From Dactylellina haptotyla (Eukaryota > Ascomycota > Orbiliomycetes > Orbiliales > Orbiliaceae), in NCBI GenBank assembly GCA_031310005.1, contig CM062384.1, positions 372,001 to 436,000 of the forward strand: a stretch of DNA of 64,000 nt. The letters are read 5' to 3'. Positions 25,115-37,559 of this stretch are shown here, piece after piece. Positions within the stretch are counted from its first letter, which is position 1. Each line of letters begins with the position of its first letter. The translations under genes and the position numbers were made by a program. A model generated the notes under the pieces. The model made no database searches, had not been told where the DNA came from, and saw only the letters and a program-made list of their open reading frames with translations.

Positions 25115-26815
25115 TGTTCACGTTGGAAGGTGTTGCCGCACCGCCAGAGCCATATCAGGGCAAAAGGTATGTTTGCAAGCGAGCTCCACCAATAATTCTA
25201 TATTTGTCGACATCCTGCATGTCCGCTCCACCTCGTCTACAAGCGTCTGGAAGCTTGTCAGGTTCTAAATTCATCGGTCCCGCCAAGGTTTAGAGCTTAC
25301 TCTTTTTAGCTCCTTTTTGTGCGACAGCCAGGGAAGCAGATATACACTACATCACATCGGTGCACGCGGTGTCTCCATCACCAATGGCTTAGATCTTGTG
25401 CACCCGTCCAACATGACAAGATATCACCATTGGGAATTCTACTGGCAATTAAACTCAAATCTTGCCCATAACAATTTCGGAAGGACGAATTTATCCAACC
25501 TAGAGCTCCTTTAGAGCAAATTTTTAAAAGTTGATAACGCCGGAATATTCAAATCGTCGGATCAATATCTCTTCCGCGCAATTCAAACTCCATGAGAACC
25601 TTTCTATTGTTGTGTAGGATCTAAGCCCGCCAGGTGAGATTCGCCAAATCAGGTAGCGGCTTGGAGCACAAACTCCCTTTCCAAGCCTAACACTACCCAC
25701 CGAAATCTCGGTCTGGAAACTCGAATACCAGTCAAACCCCACGTGCAACGGCAGTTAAGGAATAGTACGGGAACACAGGGTTTGGTCCTGTTGCTAGACG
25801 CACCGATTACTGAACGACTCCTGGTCGCCCGTCGCATGCAGGTTGTTTCCGCTTTTGCATCCTGCGGGCATTAGGTTTTTCTATCAATATATCGATAACT
25901 TGCAAACGGGTTTTCTGAAACGGACCCACACTTTGACCGCTGGCGAGCTCACCGAGGTTCGCCATTCCGACAGGCGAAAAACGACAAGCATCGAAAATTT
26001 ATCCGGCAGAACGTTGCATCCGAAACCTCACTGAACTTTATGATATAATATCTATACATTTGTATGCAGCGTTCTGACACATGGCTTCATGTAGCTTATT
26101 AATTGGCTGCTCTAGAATTGCAAAGATCAATCTATGAACTCCCGTCGTTGTGATGGTGTATCGGTATCGCAGGTCCAAGCAGAATTACACAAATCGAAAG
26201 ATATAACCGTATGATTTGGCCCCGTTCGAGTATTTTCCAATGCAATCTCCCTTCCATCTCGGGCCCTGTCACGCCCAAAGAAAAATAATATACCTTGTCA
26301 CCGAGAGTATCAACTCTGGAAGGTGTGAAACCAGCATCTTGAAAAGCCTCGATTTTAATCCGGCTTCGGGACCCACAGCCCTCAAGCAGGGGCAGGTTAG
26401 CCTGCAGAACTTCTATTATTACTGAACCTTGGAGGCCCGAAGTTTGCAGAACCACCCAAGCAAATCTGACAACATGCAACGCAAAACGGGCCCACGCCCA
26501 GCGGAAGAAGCTCGAACCGAAACGCTCAGGTCGCACTTTTGGTGCAACATGGGTATACTGCAGAACACCATGGATCCCAGCGAGCGGCTCTGGAAGGCAG
26601 TGCCTGCATTAGCACTATAATATGATACAATCGTAGTTTCCAAGTGATAACCTTAAGATATCCGGGGAGCTTGAGTCCAGCGGCTCTCCACTATTTCAAG
26701 GCAGCATCCGCCCACCGTGAAATCGTGATCTTCTTTCGATCACAGCACCAACCCAGGACACAATCAACCAATTAATTGAGAATCCTGAAGAGAAAATTTC
26801 TTCTTACCACTCAAG
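25115..26815. other. intergenic region, no gene recognised
   Basis: About 1.7 kb between the divergently transcribed FRA10AC1 gene and the GH71 gene. Several reading frames of 60-150 codons exist, the longest on the minus strand at 26132-26536, but none shows a known motif, codon continuity over an intron, or a signal peptide. Probably contains both promoters. Confidence 0.5.
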
Positions 26816-28655
26816 ATGCACCTCCTACGACTAACTGCAGTGCTGCTGTGTGCCTATGGCACCTCTGCGCTTCCAACCAAGCAGACCTTAGCTGAGCGTC
26901 AGTCCGGCTCGAAGATTGCCACCTCACATTTTATGGTAAGTAGCCATCATATAGATCACCCATCCGAAAGTGTAACTAATGTTTCACAATACAGCTCGGT
27001 ATAGCAGGTGGCTACTCTGCCTCTAATTGGCAAGAAGACATCAATGCCGCAAAGGACATGGGAATCGATGCCTTCGCTTTGAATATCGCCAAGGCATCCG
27101 TCGATGCTTTCACTCCCAATCAGCTCGCCCTCGCTTATAACACCGCACAGAGCCTCGGCTTCAAGATGTACATCTCTTTCGATTTCGCCTACTACGCCAC
27201 AGATGGTAGCGCTGTGGCCGAGATTGTCAGTTACTTGCAGACATACGCTGCCCATCCCGCCGCCCTTAAGCACAACGGGAAGTCCGTCGTTACCACCTTT
27301 ATCGGTGATAACTTCGGTAGCAACTGGAACTCTGTCCGTAGCCAGGTCTCCACTCCTCTGGAGATTATTCCAAATTGGCAACCAAGCAATGTTGGAAATA
27401 GCGCCATCGATGGTGCTTTCTCGTGGGTCGCTTGGCCTAACAGCAACAATAATCCCATTCCCGGACCGATGACTACGGCTACCGATAACGCTTATCTATC
27501 TGCCCTTGCGGGGAAGACATACATGGCTCGTGAGTATTAGATACAATTTCCAATCATAGTGCTATGTACTCACATTCTCTCTCTCGATCTAGCTATCTCT
27601 CCTTGGTTCTTCACTCATTTCGATTTCAGCTCGTGGCAAAAGAACTGGATCTTTGCTAGCGACGACCTTTACGTGACTCGTTGGAATCAGATCCTTTCTT
27701 TGGCTCCACCTTTGATCCAAATCGTCACCTGGAACGGTAAGATATATGTCTTATCATAGTTCCTACAATGAAAAAGGCGCTAATAAAACATCAACTAGAC
27801 TTCGGAGAATCATCTTACATTGGCCCTTACAACTCCGGCCATAGCGACGATGGCTCTAGCCAGTGGGCAAATGGTTTCCCTCACGATGCCTGGCGGACTC
27901 TTGGCAAGCCCTTCGTCACAGCCTACAAGAACGGCGCTAGTTCCCCAACTGTAACCGACGAAAAGATTGTCTACTGGTATCGCCCACACCCTAAGGGCCT
28001 TACCTGCAGCGACCCTCTCGCCAAACCCAACGGCTGGGACTACGCCCAAGACAAGATATTCATTGCCACAATGCTCACATCCCCAGCTCAGCTCGTCGTA
28101 CAAAGCGGGTCCAACGGTCCCGTCACCATCAACGTCGGCGCTGGTATCGTCCTCTCCTCAGTCGATATGGCAGTAGGCACCCAATCTTTCAAGATTCGTC
28201 GTAACAACTGTGATGTTATCTCTGGCAATGGAGGTATCCCTGTTGCCGGCTCCTGCCAACGATATAACTTCAATGCATACGTTGGCGAACTCTCGCCATC
28301 TGGTACGTGTAACACACCACCACCAACTACCACTACCACTACCACTACCACTCGTGCGCCCCCACCCCCAACTACTACCCCATCATCGCCGTCCCCAACA
28401 CCAACCCAAGGCGGAGTCTGCAATCACGGCCAAGGTGAAGGAAACTTTGCCGGCCTTTGCGACTTTTCTTGTTATTTCGGGTACTGTCCTGCAGGTGTTT
28501 GTACCTGCACGTCATACGGAGCACCGAACCAGCCGCCTCCGAGTAACGGTCAGAACGGTGTTCCACTGCCGGGACTAGGTGATGGCTATGCAGGACTTTG
28601 CAGCTTTGCTTGCAATCACGGTTACTGCCCGTCCACCGCTTGCCAGTACGCCTGA
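26816..28655 (+). CDS. secreted GH71 alpha-1,3-glucanase (mutanase) with C-terminal CBM24-like modules
   Basis: Hydrolyses alpha-1,3-glucan, a fungal cell-wall polymer, outside the cell. Four exons: 26816-26935, 26995-27529, 27593-27736 and 27799-28655, giving 551 residues; all three junctions keep frame. A signal peptide covers about residues 1-18, followed by a possible LAER-type propeptide. The GH71 domain starts at HFMLGIAGGYSASNWQEDI and includes FISFD-like YISFDFAYY, TFIGDNFG, SPWFFTHFD and VTWNDFGESSYIGP, diagnostic blocks of the family. A Pro/Thr linker (TTTTTTTTT between proline runs, encoded by ACC/ACT repeats at about 28317-28360) leads to two cysteine-rich modules of similar design, each with G-x-C-x-F-x-C and GYCP; these resemble CBM24 alpha-1,3-glucan-binding modules. 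Likely used in wall remodelling or mycoparasitism-like feeding (inference). Confidence 0.93.
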
Positions 28656-29028
28656 TGAGCAGGAACTCGACGTGCAGCTTTAGCCACAGTCCTATTATTT
28701 CACTATGTACCAAAAATTATACCAGATTGACTCCAGATGCGAAAGAGGATAACTGTTATCTCTATGCCTACCAATGATTCTTCACGCTAATAATTGCCCT
28801 TGGAACTTCTTTCCTCTCTCTTTTATCTCCAGGTTCCTGTTAATTCCTTTTTCTTCTTTCCTTCCGGTCTTGGAACATCATATCTCTCGGCGTTATTATT
28901 TGTCTTATCTCGTCTCTGGAGTCAGTCTATTTTGTCGGAAAATGCATATGCAGGGTGGGATTAGAAATACATTGTATTACCATAGCTCAGCCGATAATTC
29001 TAAATATATTCAGATCATTAATTGAGTT
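28656..29028. other. convergent 3' intergenic region
   Basis: Lies between the 3' ends of the GH71 and F-box genes. T-rich, no gene seen; should carry both polyadenylation regions. Confidence 0.5.
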
Positions 29029-30606
29029 TCATATTTCCGAGTTCTCTTCCACCCTATCATTCCCTTTCCTACCCCTCTTCCTCGCGATAACCACAAGTTC
29101 CAAGTCGTGGAAATGCCGCTGCATCTCCCAAAAGCTCTTCTCGGGCGCATAGCTAGTCCAGTAGAAATACTTCGCAAACAGATAACTAGTCTGCAAGAGA
29201 TCATAAGGCTGACCACAGTATTCCTTCGGCTGTTCCCTCGCAACATAAAACATAATTTTCGACAAAATCCCCCTCGGCAAGTCCAAAATCCCAATCTTCG
29301 GCGCGGGTGGTAAATCCACTAAAACTCTCCCCCTCACTATCTCCAAGAACATCCTATGCCTCTCATGATCGATTGGCTCCAATCTCCTCCCCTTAACTCC
29401 ATTTCCCCCCCTTATCACAACCTTACATTCCGTCGCCAGACATAAACTCCTCTCCCTCTCCTCCCCAAACGACTTTACAACCGTAAACCGCACACTAATA
29501 AAACCGCACCGCCTACACCCCGCCACCCCTAAATCCGACGCCCGCCCAGTACAATCGCATATGATACCAAACACCGAACTGTACATATGCATCTGCCCAC
29601 ATGAGAGGAGACAGTGTCCACAGAATGTCTCGTAAAAGGAATACTCGTGCACGGTGTTAGCGTATACCTCCTGTCCGCCGCGGATGGGGATCCCCCGTAA
29701 CTCCCTGCCGGCAGGTACGTAGGCCCACGTCAGCCAGCTTTCAGAGGAGTCTGCTGATTTGAGGTGCAGGAGGAAGCTGAGCTCGCTCCAGTTGTGCTTG
29801 TATTCTTCCAGGAAGAGGTTCGCGCCTTCGCTGAGCGATTTCTGGAGGGAGAAAATACCACGTTTGGGTGGGGTGCTTAAGAGGTTCCGCGGGCAGCGGT
29901 GATGAGTGCACCAGATCGTGGAATAGACAAACTTTTGTGGGTTGTGAGAATGGGTGCGGCCGTCTTTGGAGAGAAGTTTCCAGATCGAAGGGACAGGAGG
30001 CGGGTTTGTGGGTGTGTTATCGGGACAGTATTTGAACTTTGCTTTGGAAGTGGAGTAGAGGGATCTGGGGAAGAAGATGCCTGTATAACTATCCAGGAAA
30101 AGAGCGGTGGAGCAAGATGGAGGGCACAACGGGTGAGAACAGAACGGACACTTGTAGGTGGTGCTCCGGGCTAAGCGTAAGAATGAGAGTTTCTTATCTG
30201 GTACGTTGGATTTCATACTCCGGAAGGGGAGAAAACGTAGGTGAATTTTGGAAATGCATCTCGCTTCGGCTTCGGTGTCCGGCTTGAAACCGTAAATGGT
30301 GGGCTCCGGGCGAAATTTGCGGAGGAGTTTTGTCGTAAGAGATAGAGCGACTGAGTCTGATAAAGAGAGATGCCTGAGGATAATCGTGAATATTTCAACA
30401 GGGAGATTCAGTATTGGCGAAAGAATGGGCAATTCATAGTCCGATACGCTCTCGGAGATGATTGTTTTGCCAGCCTTTTTGTTATCACAATCGCTACTGT
30501 CCTTCTCGCTGTCAACCGAAGGTTGGTAGAATTTTAAAGGTATAGCCTTACGCATGGCTACAGAGCTCGAGTCTAGTTTCTGCAGTCGCCAAAAGTTTAT
30601 TACCAT
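29029..30606 (-). CDS. F-box domain protein
   Basis: Single-exon protein of 525 residues. The segment at about 68-100 (ILNLPVEIFTIILRHLSLSD) is an F-box-like helix pair, which normally binds Skp1 in an SCF ubiquitin ligase. A second, weaker F-box-like stretch (ILDLPRGILSKIMFYVA) lies near residue 445. Between them are many cysteines (CPFCSHPLCPPSC; CGHCLLSCGQMH; CRRCGF) that could bind zinc. The substrate-recognition part has no repeat type I recognise. A later Met at residue 18 (30555) is an alternative start. Belongs to the large, poorly characterised F-box family of moulds. Confidence 0.7.
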   Translation of the reverse strand: MVINFWRLQKLDSSSVAMRKAIPLKFYQPSVDSEKDSSDCDNKKAGKTIISESVSDYELPILSPILNLPVEIFTIILRHLSLSDSVALSLTTKLLRKFRPEPTIYGFKPDTEAEARCISKIHLRFLPFRSMKSNVPDKKLSFLRLARSTTYKCPFCSHPLCPPSCSTALFLDSYTGIFFPRSLYSTSKAKFKYCPDNTPTNPPPVPSIWKLLSKDGRTHSHNPQKFVYSTIWCTHHRCPRNLLSTPPKRGIFSLQKSLSEGANLFLEEYKHNWSELSFLLHLKSADSSESWLTWAYVPAGRELRGIPIRGGQEVYANTVHEYSFYETFCGHCLLSCGQMHMYSSVFGIICDCTGRASDLGVAGCRRCGFISVRFTVVKSFGEERERSLCLATECKVVIRGGNGVKGRRLEPIDHERHRMFLEIVRGRVLVDLPPAPKIGILDLPRGILSKIMFYVAREQPKEYCGQPYDLLQTSYLFAKYFYWTSYAPEKSFWEMQRHFHDLELVVIARKRGRKGNDRVEENSEI

Positions 30607-33071
30607 ACGCGGTTATTGCCTAATATCATCGATATTAATAGCGTGCTAGCTTCCAAGAACAGTAACAGTTGACCTTATATTCCAGTATGTGTTGCCCATT
30701 GTTGCATTTTAAACGGTCAAGAATCCACACAAGCACGATTGTATAGGAAATCTGGATGAGAACGGCTGGGTACTAGTCTGATAGCCTAGACGTGGCTACA
30801 GATAGGTCCATATGCTCACCTAGGGAGCAACGTATCGTTAGGACGGCCCACGATTTCGAAGAAGATGGTGTTTGAGCGAGCTCGGTTTTCGCGATAGAAT
30901 GTCGCGCATAAACCCGTTAACCCCTGATAATATGGTAACTTCACAAAAGCCAAAAACGCACACAAGCTAAACGAAATTTGAATATGCTTCCAAAAAAGGC
31001 TGGACAGTAATTATTTTTCACAGCTCAAAGTAATAGTAAACAAAAGGCCCAAACATTTGGAAAGTCTCTGGGCCAAGCACTATATCGTAAAGAGACAATA
31101 TCTGCATTGGTGCTAGAATTCACTATCCCACGCTCATCGACGTTAACAAAGCGATCTCTCCGGAATGGTGTTAGCTGGTTGTTCGCGGCTAGCGTCGCTG
31201 TGTGACAGAGTTCAACGTTTGCATACACCGTTTTGCCCACCGCCCATGGCATTGGATAAGTCCACGTGCCCATGCATATGCATGAGTGAGAAGAAGGAAA
31301 ACACGATACAGATTTGGCCGTAAAAGGCGATAGTTCATTTTCTCCCGCTGTTGGACATTCGCGTTCGTTTTGGCCAACTTTTCAATCCAAAGTCGACTCA
31401 TCGCTTGGCCTTCTCAGCCAAGGAAGAATCCTCGGTGTTGATATCTCTTTGCATATCGGTGCCACAGCGGTGCAGCTGACCACTGGGAAAGCTCCCTGGC
31501 CTTATCCGTACCCCAAATCTTATCGGACAGGTTCCCGCCTAACCTGTAGAAAAAGATATACAAATATGCGCCGGGTGTCGGGGGCGGATAAGTCGCAGGC
31601 AGTGTAACAGGAAATTGCCAACCTTGAACTCAAACCCAACGATTCGAAATCATGTGCACGATTTGGGAAATTCAATACGAGCAATCAGGAAATTGACAAA
31701 GTTACTTAATCTGTCTTGGAAAATAATGTGATATACTATCACATGACGGACGTCCCTCTTTCGCCAAGCTCAGCTCTGAAATAAACCCACGTAGTTAATA
31801 ACTGATGATATCAAGATACGTATGGGATACGTAAGAACAATCATCTATTGCGCCTCGCTATCTTGAATCCGCTACCCCAAAATTGAATACAGAGTGGTTG
31901 TTATATTGCCAATAATATATGACTTCGTACCGTTCTTAGTTCGGTCTAATCGAAATCCGCTCGTACGCGCTAACTCCGTCCGGTTTCGACCATGGCAAAG
32001 CAGCATTCTTAATGACGAACTTAATGGCTTCCTGCTATTATTTAATATGATCGTATTATTATATTGTTGCTATTCTGCTTTTTCGCGAATTCGGGGAGCC
32101 ATCTCACTGCAACCCTCATTTCGAAAAATCAAGAACAAACTTTAAATATATTAAAAAATGTTAAACTGAATTAACGTTCATCTGTTATGACAGGTTTGAT
32201 TTGGTTTGTTGACCATGAACCCAGCCGTCTCCGAAGGCAGTATCTGCACCGAAGGCGAACATCCTAGAAGAAAACCTAGGATCTCTGTTTTCAAGAGTGT
32301 CAGATGTGGGTAATCCTTCAAAGGCGGAAAAACAGGTCGTTTCCGCCCCTAGAAATTATAAAAACTACGAACCACAAATGGCGAAGGAAATTATTCGAAA
32401 TTTTCCAATTTCGGACAGACTGGTAGAAAAACAGGGTTTGCTGGTTTTGAGAGGCCCACTTTTTCTCGTTTGTTCACAAATCTTTCACACCCTTTTTCTC
32501 TGGGAATAATATTCGTCTTTGGATATAATATCATGCGTTATATTATTGATAACACATAACGTGGGAATGGGAAACTTGTGGACCCCACAAACCCGGTCGT
32601 TGAGTGCTAGTGTTGTCACTATGCATTGAACAGCTATAATATTGTGAGATGGACACCCTCAGCTGAGGAAGCGAAAAGTAAAGCGGTAAGGTATACGGCA
32701 TTTTTTCATTGTGTAGAGTTATTTGTTATTTGAATATACAGAGAGGTATAAACATCATCAAAACCATTCGTTATATGTAGATTGAGTGAGAGAGTGTGTG
32801 AGTAACAGGAGAGAGAGATAGAGGTAGGTTATTCGTGATCCTTGCCCGTTATCATCGACGGGATAAGGACTGAAAAAGGAAACGCTATTAATTAAATACT
32901 TAATTCACCTAAACAATCAAAAACACCTAGAGCTACATGACAATGAAAAAGGGAAAGGGAATAAAAACAGCAAGTGATCTATCGCTAGACCGTTGACGCC
33001 GTAAAACATGACTAGAAAAAAAGCTAGCATTTAATATTGCGAAATGCTTCAAATTATACAAACTTTCACTT
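30607..33071. other. 2.5-kb intergenic region, no gene recognised
   Basis: AT-rich in its right half. The longest open frames are under 100 codons and none has a motif. A GAGAGAGTGTGTGAGTAACAGGAGAGAGAGA low-complexity patch lies near 32787-32820. No terminal repeats or transposase-like coding seen. Confidence 0.5.
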
Positions 33072-35141
33072 TTATGCGGGACAGTACCAATGGCTGATAT
33101 TCCTCTTGCAGTAGTAGTCTGCAAGGATCATATTGGCTCCCTTCTCGGCAATAGCATAGACGGTACCCTGAAGATGCGAGCTGATCTGGATTGGGATGAT
33201 GCTGGCGTCAACAACTCTCAGGTTCTTAACACCGTAAACCTTCAATTTCTCATCAACGACACCCTTGCTGGAACCACCTGGACCGCCACGCATGGCGCAG
33301 GTACCAACTGGATGCCAATCGGAAATGGTGGCATCCTTGACGAACTGCAACCAATCCATTTGTTGACCGGCGGGTGGCTCTGGTGGGAAAACTCTCTTGA
33401 CGATGATTTGGCTAAGAGGGCTGGTTTTAGCGATCGAGTCAGCGAAGACGTTGCCTGCCGCCATAGTGTACATGTCGACAACACCATCACCCTCGTAGTA
33501 CTTTGGATTGATGACTGGAGGAGTGGAGGAGTCGGTCTTGAGGCCGGGGCCGGGGGCAGGTGGGATGTGAACATTTCCGGTCGAGAATGGGTACTGCAAC
33601 ATCTGGAAGACGGTGCCATATTTCTTTCCTGGCTCCTGGGGGACGACAGGGAACAACTGATTGGGGTCAAACACGAATTCCATGCTTCCCAATTCGAGGT
33701 TATAGTTGAGCTTGGATTTGATGTTCGCAGTCCTGGAATCAGTGCCCGTGACGAGGGTGCGAAGGTAATTGGTGTAAGTCTCATTGAGATAGTATTTCAA
33801 GGGAACATAGGCAAAGTCGGTGGGAACAACAGTGAGGAGACCGGTGTGGTAGGTGTCGTACTCCGCCTGGGCTGCTGCCAAGCCGGCTGGTGTCGAAAGT
33901 GGGTCCTGATTCGATACGTTGCTCAAAATTTCGTAGACCATAACAGTCACTGTATTTTGTTAGTATTCTCTCCATTCATCAAAATTGGGTCCCCGAAAAT
34001 GGAATGGCAACATACTAATACGATCTTGCAATTGCTCTCCGACCTTAGAGTTTTCGTACTTCACTGGGATGTTCGCAGCCTCAAGGATAGTTCGGTTTCC
34101 GATACCAGAGAGTTCCAAGATCTGGGGAGATTGGACACTACCCGCAGAAACGATGACTTCCTCGGTGGCTTTGACATTGTAAGTACTGCCTTTATACGTG
34201 AATCTGACGCCTGTAGCGGTCAATTGCCCGTATTTGTATTCAAGTTTGACTTCTTTGACCATGGCCTCACACAAAACGTGGAGATTTGGCCGGTTAGAGA
34301 ATGGACGATAGTAACCTGAGGCAGAATAGCTTCGGGTTCGGTTCGAAGGCTTTACAGAGGTCAAACCAGTCCACACACCCCAATTGGAGCCTCCAAAGAT
34401 ATCACGGGCAGGAAGATTAAGGTTGTTAAGGGTATCCTTCCAGTACTGGTGAGATCCACCGTATGTTACGGAGTAAGAAGTGTCAATTGGCCCAGTGAGT
34501 CCATGATCAGACTTGACATAGGTCAGGTCGAAGTCAGCAGCAGCCATAGACGAAGGTACATGGAAGTGCTCTGGCTTCTTGAAGAATGGGCTGTTCCAAG
34601 TGTTAGCAGCGTTTTCTAATGCTAGTGAAGTTTTTTTTTTTGCCTTGATATGTACTTACATCATACTGTCGAAATCCCAGCCGGGATTTCCGAGGTTATA
34701 CCAAGCATCGTAATCCTGTCTGTTTCCTCTCATCCAGACGTAAAAGTTGATGGCACTGCTGCCACCCAGCGCCCTACCACGAGCCCAACCGATTTGTCGG
34801 TTACCAAGAATTGGCTGTGCAGTCGAGGTGAAGTTCCAATCGTATTTGGTGCCGACGGCTTGGCCGACTTTTCCTGGGACGTAGATAAGGGGGTCATCTA
34901 GGCCATTGGGGCCGGCCTCTAGAACACCAACCTTGATGTTGGGGTTGCAGCTCAAGCGATTGGCGACAACGAGGCCGGCGGTACCACCTCCAACGATAAT
35001 GTAGTCGTAGGTGCGAGCGGCGAACTGGGCTCCCGGGTTGGGAGGAGAGCCACCACCACCAGGTTTGGGCAATGCTTCAACTCCATTTCCTAGGAGGAGG
35101 AAGAGGGAGAGGAAGGGCGCGCAAAGCGTATTGACATACAT
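33072..35141 (-). CDS. secreted GMC oxidoreductase (AA3_2-like FAD enzyme)
   Basis: FAD-dependent oxidase or dehydrogenase of the glucose-methanol-choline family, 644 residues. Exons 35141-34660, 34590-34016 and 33949-33072, with in-frame introns (branch sites GCTAACAC and TACTAAC). Signal peptide about 1-23 predicts secretion. The FAD-binding GGGTAG is at 51-56, with the ADP-ribose Glu in VLEAGP. The first GMC signature is in RALGGSSAINF..WMRG and the second in SAGSVQSPQILELSGIG. Catalytic residues are the pair His565 (DWHPVGTCAM) and His611 (SSHLQGTVYAIAEKGA). Such enzymes produce H2O2 or cycle quinones in plant-cell-wall decay, or act in secondary metabolism; substrate cannot be told from sequence. 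I start at 35141 because the signal peptide begins there; the frame is open further upstream. Confidence 0.92.
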
Positions 35142-35469
35142 TGCTGCTGCTTTATGCACTGGCAGATACTCGAGATATCGTGAAGGGTTACGAGAGAAAA
35201 CCCGAGTCCAGGGAACGGGGAATCGTACCTTAAATAGGTACGTGCTGTGGGAGAGCTTCGACCGGGGAAACGGTCCCGGACCCGTACTAGCACAACATCT
35301 AGAAACGAGCAAGCGTGGACAAGCGTGGGAAATTGCTCGACAGCAGGTGGAGTCTTATTAGGGGCTGATAAGATACCCGGGCTGACAAGACGAAATAGCC
35401 AGCAGGAGCTTATCCCTAGCTATTATCTGTATTTCCAGCAATGCAATGGCAATTGCTGTTGAAGTGAAC

Positions 35470-35490
35470 AAAAAAAAAAAAAAAAAAAAA
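35470..35490. repeat. A21 homopolymer
   Basis: Uninterrupted run of 21 adenines upstream of the GMC oxidoreductase. Either a simple mononucleotide repeat or the trace of an old retroposed tail; no element body was found beside it. Confidence 0.8.
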
Positions 35491-36190
35491 GACGTGCGCT
35501 TGGTCCACCCCTTTCTCCCAGTTCTGCCGAAATGACAGCTAGCATGGTTTAGCTTAGCAAGCGCTCGATGGAATGCATGCTCGAGTCCGACAAACACTGC
35601 CCCCAAAGAAAAAAAAAACTGGTTATTCCCTCTGCAGGATAACAATATGCAGTACACTGGCGAGACAAACGGATAGACCGATCTAGTGAGGTCACGATCG
35701 AGAGGGAGCAAGATCGCGAGCAGCAGGATCGAAAGCAAAAGAGCAGCGATACCACGATATTCCAGTGGCCAGAGCTTTCCTCCCCTCCCCAATCGATAGA
35801 ATCGCGCATCTCAGCTGCTGGCATTAGTGCGCTGCATGTCTTCGATTCGGCGCGGTGGCGGGTCCGCCAAGTTTTTCGCTCGTGTCGTTCTACTCTTGTC
35901 TGGTAGTCCTGTTAGCTTGTGTCCCAGACCCACGGGCCCACCGCTTATTGCGAGGTGAATTACGTTAAACCGAAAGTAACTAAGGGCAGAATTGGAACAA
36001 TTGCGCAGACCCACAACCACCTTCCTCCGCAGGTTCCTCCGCAGGTCGGGTCCCTAGTTCCAAGTCCCACGAAACCCTGTACACCCACCTTGCCACAGTC
36101 CTGCGCTGCACCGTGCTTGCTTTCACAATGCCTGCATGCATGCATGCACCATACATGCATGTGAAGTGTAACTCGGTGGATGGGTGCAAA

Positions 36191-36216
36191 AGGCACCAAA
36201 GGCACCAAAGGCACCA
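36191..36216. repeat. short tandem repeat, 9-nt unit GGCACCAAA
   Basis: Almost three copies of GGCACCAAA in a row. Non-coding context. Confidence 0.85.
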
Positions 36217-37559
36217 TCTCGCGAAGACCCACTCTGGCCCAACATATTATCGTGATGCAGCCAAGCTAGCTCGCTTTTTTCTCCATCGTAAGAGCACAAA
36301 CGCTCCGTTTTTCAGGTTCTCACCTGCTCGATTGGCGCCATGCTGGGCGCGTTTGGCACGGAAATGGGGACACTTTTCTCTTGCTTGCTTTCCCTCTCTA
36401 TTCCTCCTCTTTCCCAGTGGGTGGTGGCGTTGGTCCGGTGAGTGCCGCCATGAAGGAAATGGAAAGGTATTACTTAATACGGCCCTCCTATTATTTAAAC
36501 TGAGGAGAGTGGTTCGGTGGTATCCCTCAGTGTAGAAGGTGGTGAATATTGGACTTATCACAAATATGTTGTCAAAGCAATCACAGCTAAAATAGCATCT
36601 TCCCGATCATAACCTCACAATAATATCTGCGTTTTATAGTATCGTAATCTGCAACGTGGACTCTCGCGAAGAGGCTGTGAGGCATCATATGCAAACAATA
36701 CCTCTTTTTTGTCCCGGTGGAGAGTGGAGCGCTAGACGCGTCTGAACCTGAAATTTGGGACGGCAACACAAACCAAACGAGGGTTGTCCGTCGCAAGAAT
36801 CCGAAGAACATTCTGGCGCGGCTGAGACCGGGAATACTTGCAACTGCGAACCCTTTCGTCGGGATCGATACAACATTTCTCTCTCCCAAACGGAAAGGAA
36901 GCTCAGGACTTCCAACCGCTGCCCTGAGACATATCGACAACGGTCTGATGTGCATAAGGTCTCGCAATTCATTCAATTACTTCCCCTCTGACTCTAAAGC
37001 TTTGCTTCCCCACTTTCCCTTCTAACCAAACTTCCCGCCGTCGGCCTCCCTTCTGGCGTGCGCAACTAGCTTCTCGCCTGTATTTTTTTTTTTTAACCTT
37101 TTGAGGAGGAAGACATGTCAGCTCGGGTCCATTAGGTGCCGGCCCGGCAATTCCCTGCCGAAGCTAACGTAGCGTCGTGGGAATGGCTGTTCTGATCCAT
37201 TTCTAATCACCGCCGATGGCGTGCCTGCTTTCACCGCTCTGGAATACCACTATCGCCTGATATACTTGCCGTACCAGTTCCTTCCGACCTAAAGCGTAGC
37301 GAGTAACATGAGCACCCGAGAGCACGAAAGAAAAATGAAGCTGGCGCAGTACTAGTGGAAATCCACTGCAGAGCGGATCTGGTATCCACCAGTCAGACAA
37401 GATTGGGGCAAAGCCGTCCCACACCAAGCAGACACCCTAATCCTCGCTTGATGTAATTGACTTTTTTTTCCAATCTGATATTTTTGTGATTGTGTGCGAT
37501 TGTGGTTCCTCACATATAGATTACTTCGCACTGCTATACTCAATTGGTGGCAAAAATAG

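Larger units (their letters stand above)
35142..37559. other. 2.4-kb intergenic region with short repeats
   Basis: No gene recognised. It contains an A21 run at 35470-35490, an 11-nt tandem (TTCCTCCGCAGG type) near 36028, a TGCATGCATGCATGCA stretch near 36132 and a GGCACCAAA triplicate (separate entry). Several frames of 80-140 codons are present but unremarkable. Confidence 0.5.

Noticed and set aside
26132-26536. 134-codon minus-strand frame
   Set aside because: No known domain, no splice partners, and a composition like translated intergenic DNA.
33090-34319. 409-codon open frame on the plus strand
   Set aside because: It is antisense to the GMC oxidoreductase, whose conserved motifs and splice sites explain the region; its translation has no motif.
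36587-37025. Overlapping frames of 80-130 codons on both strands
   Set aside because: Open on both strands with no motif; likely chance frames in a GC-richer stretch.
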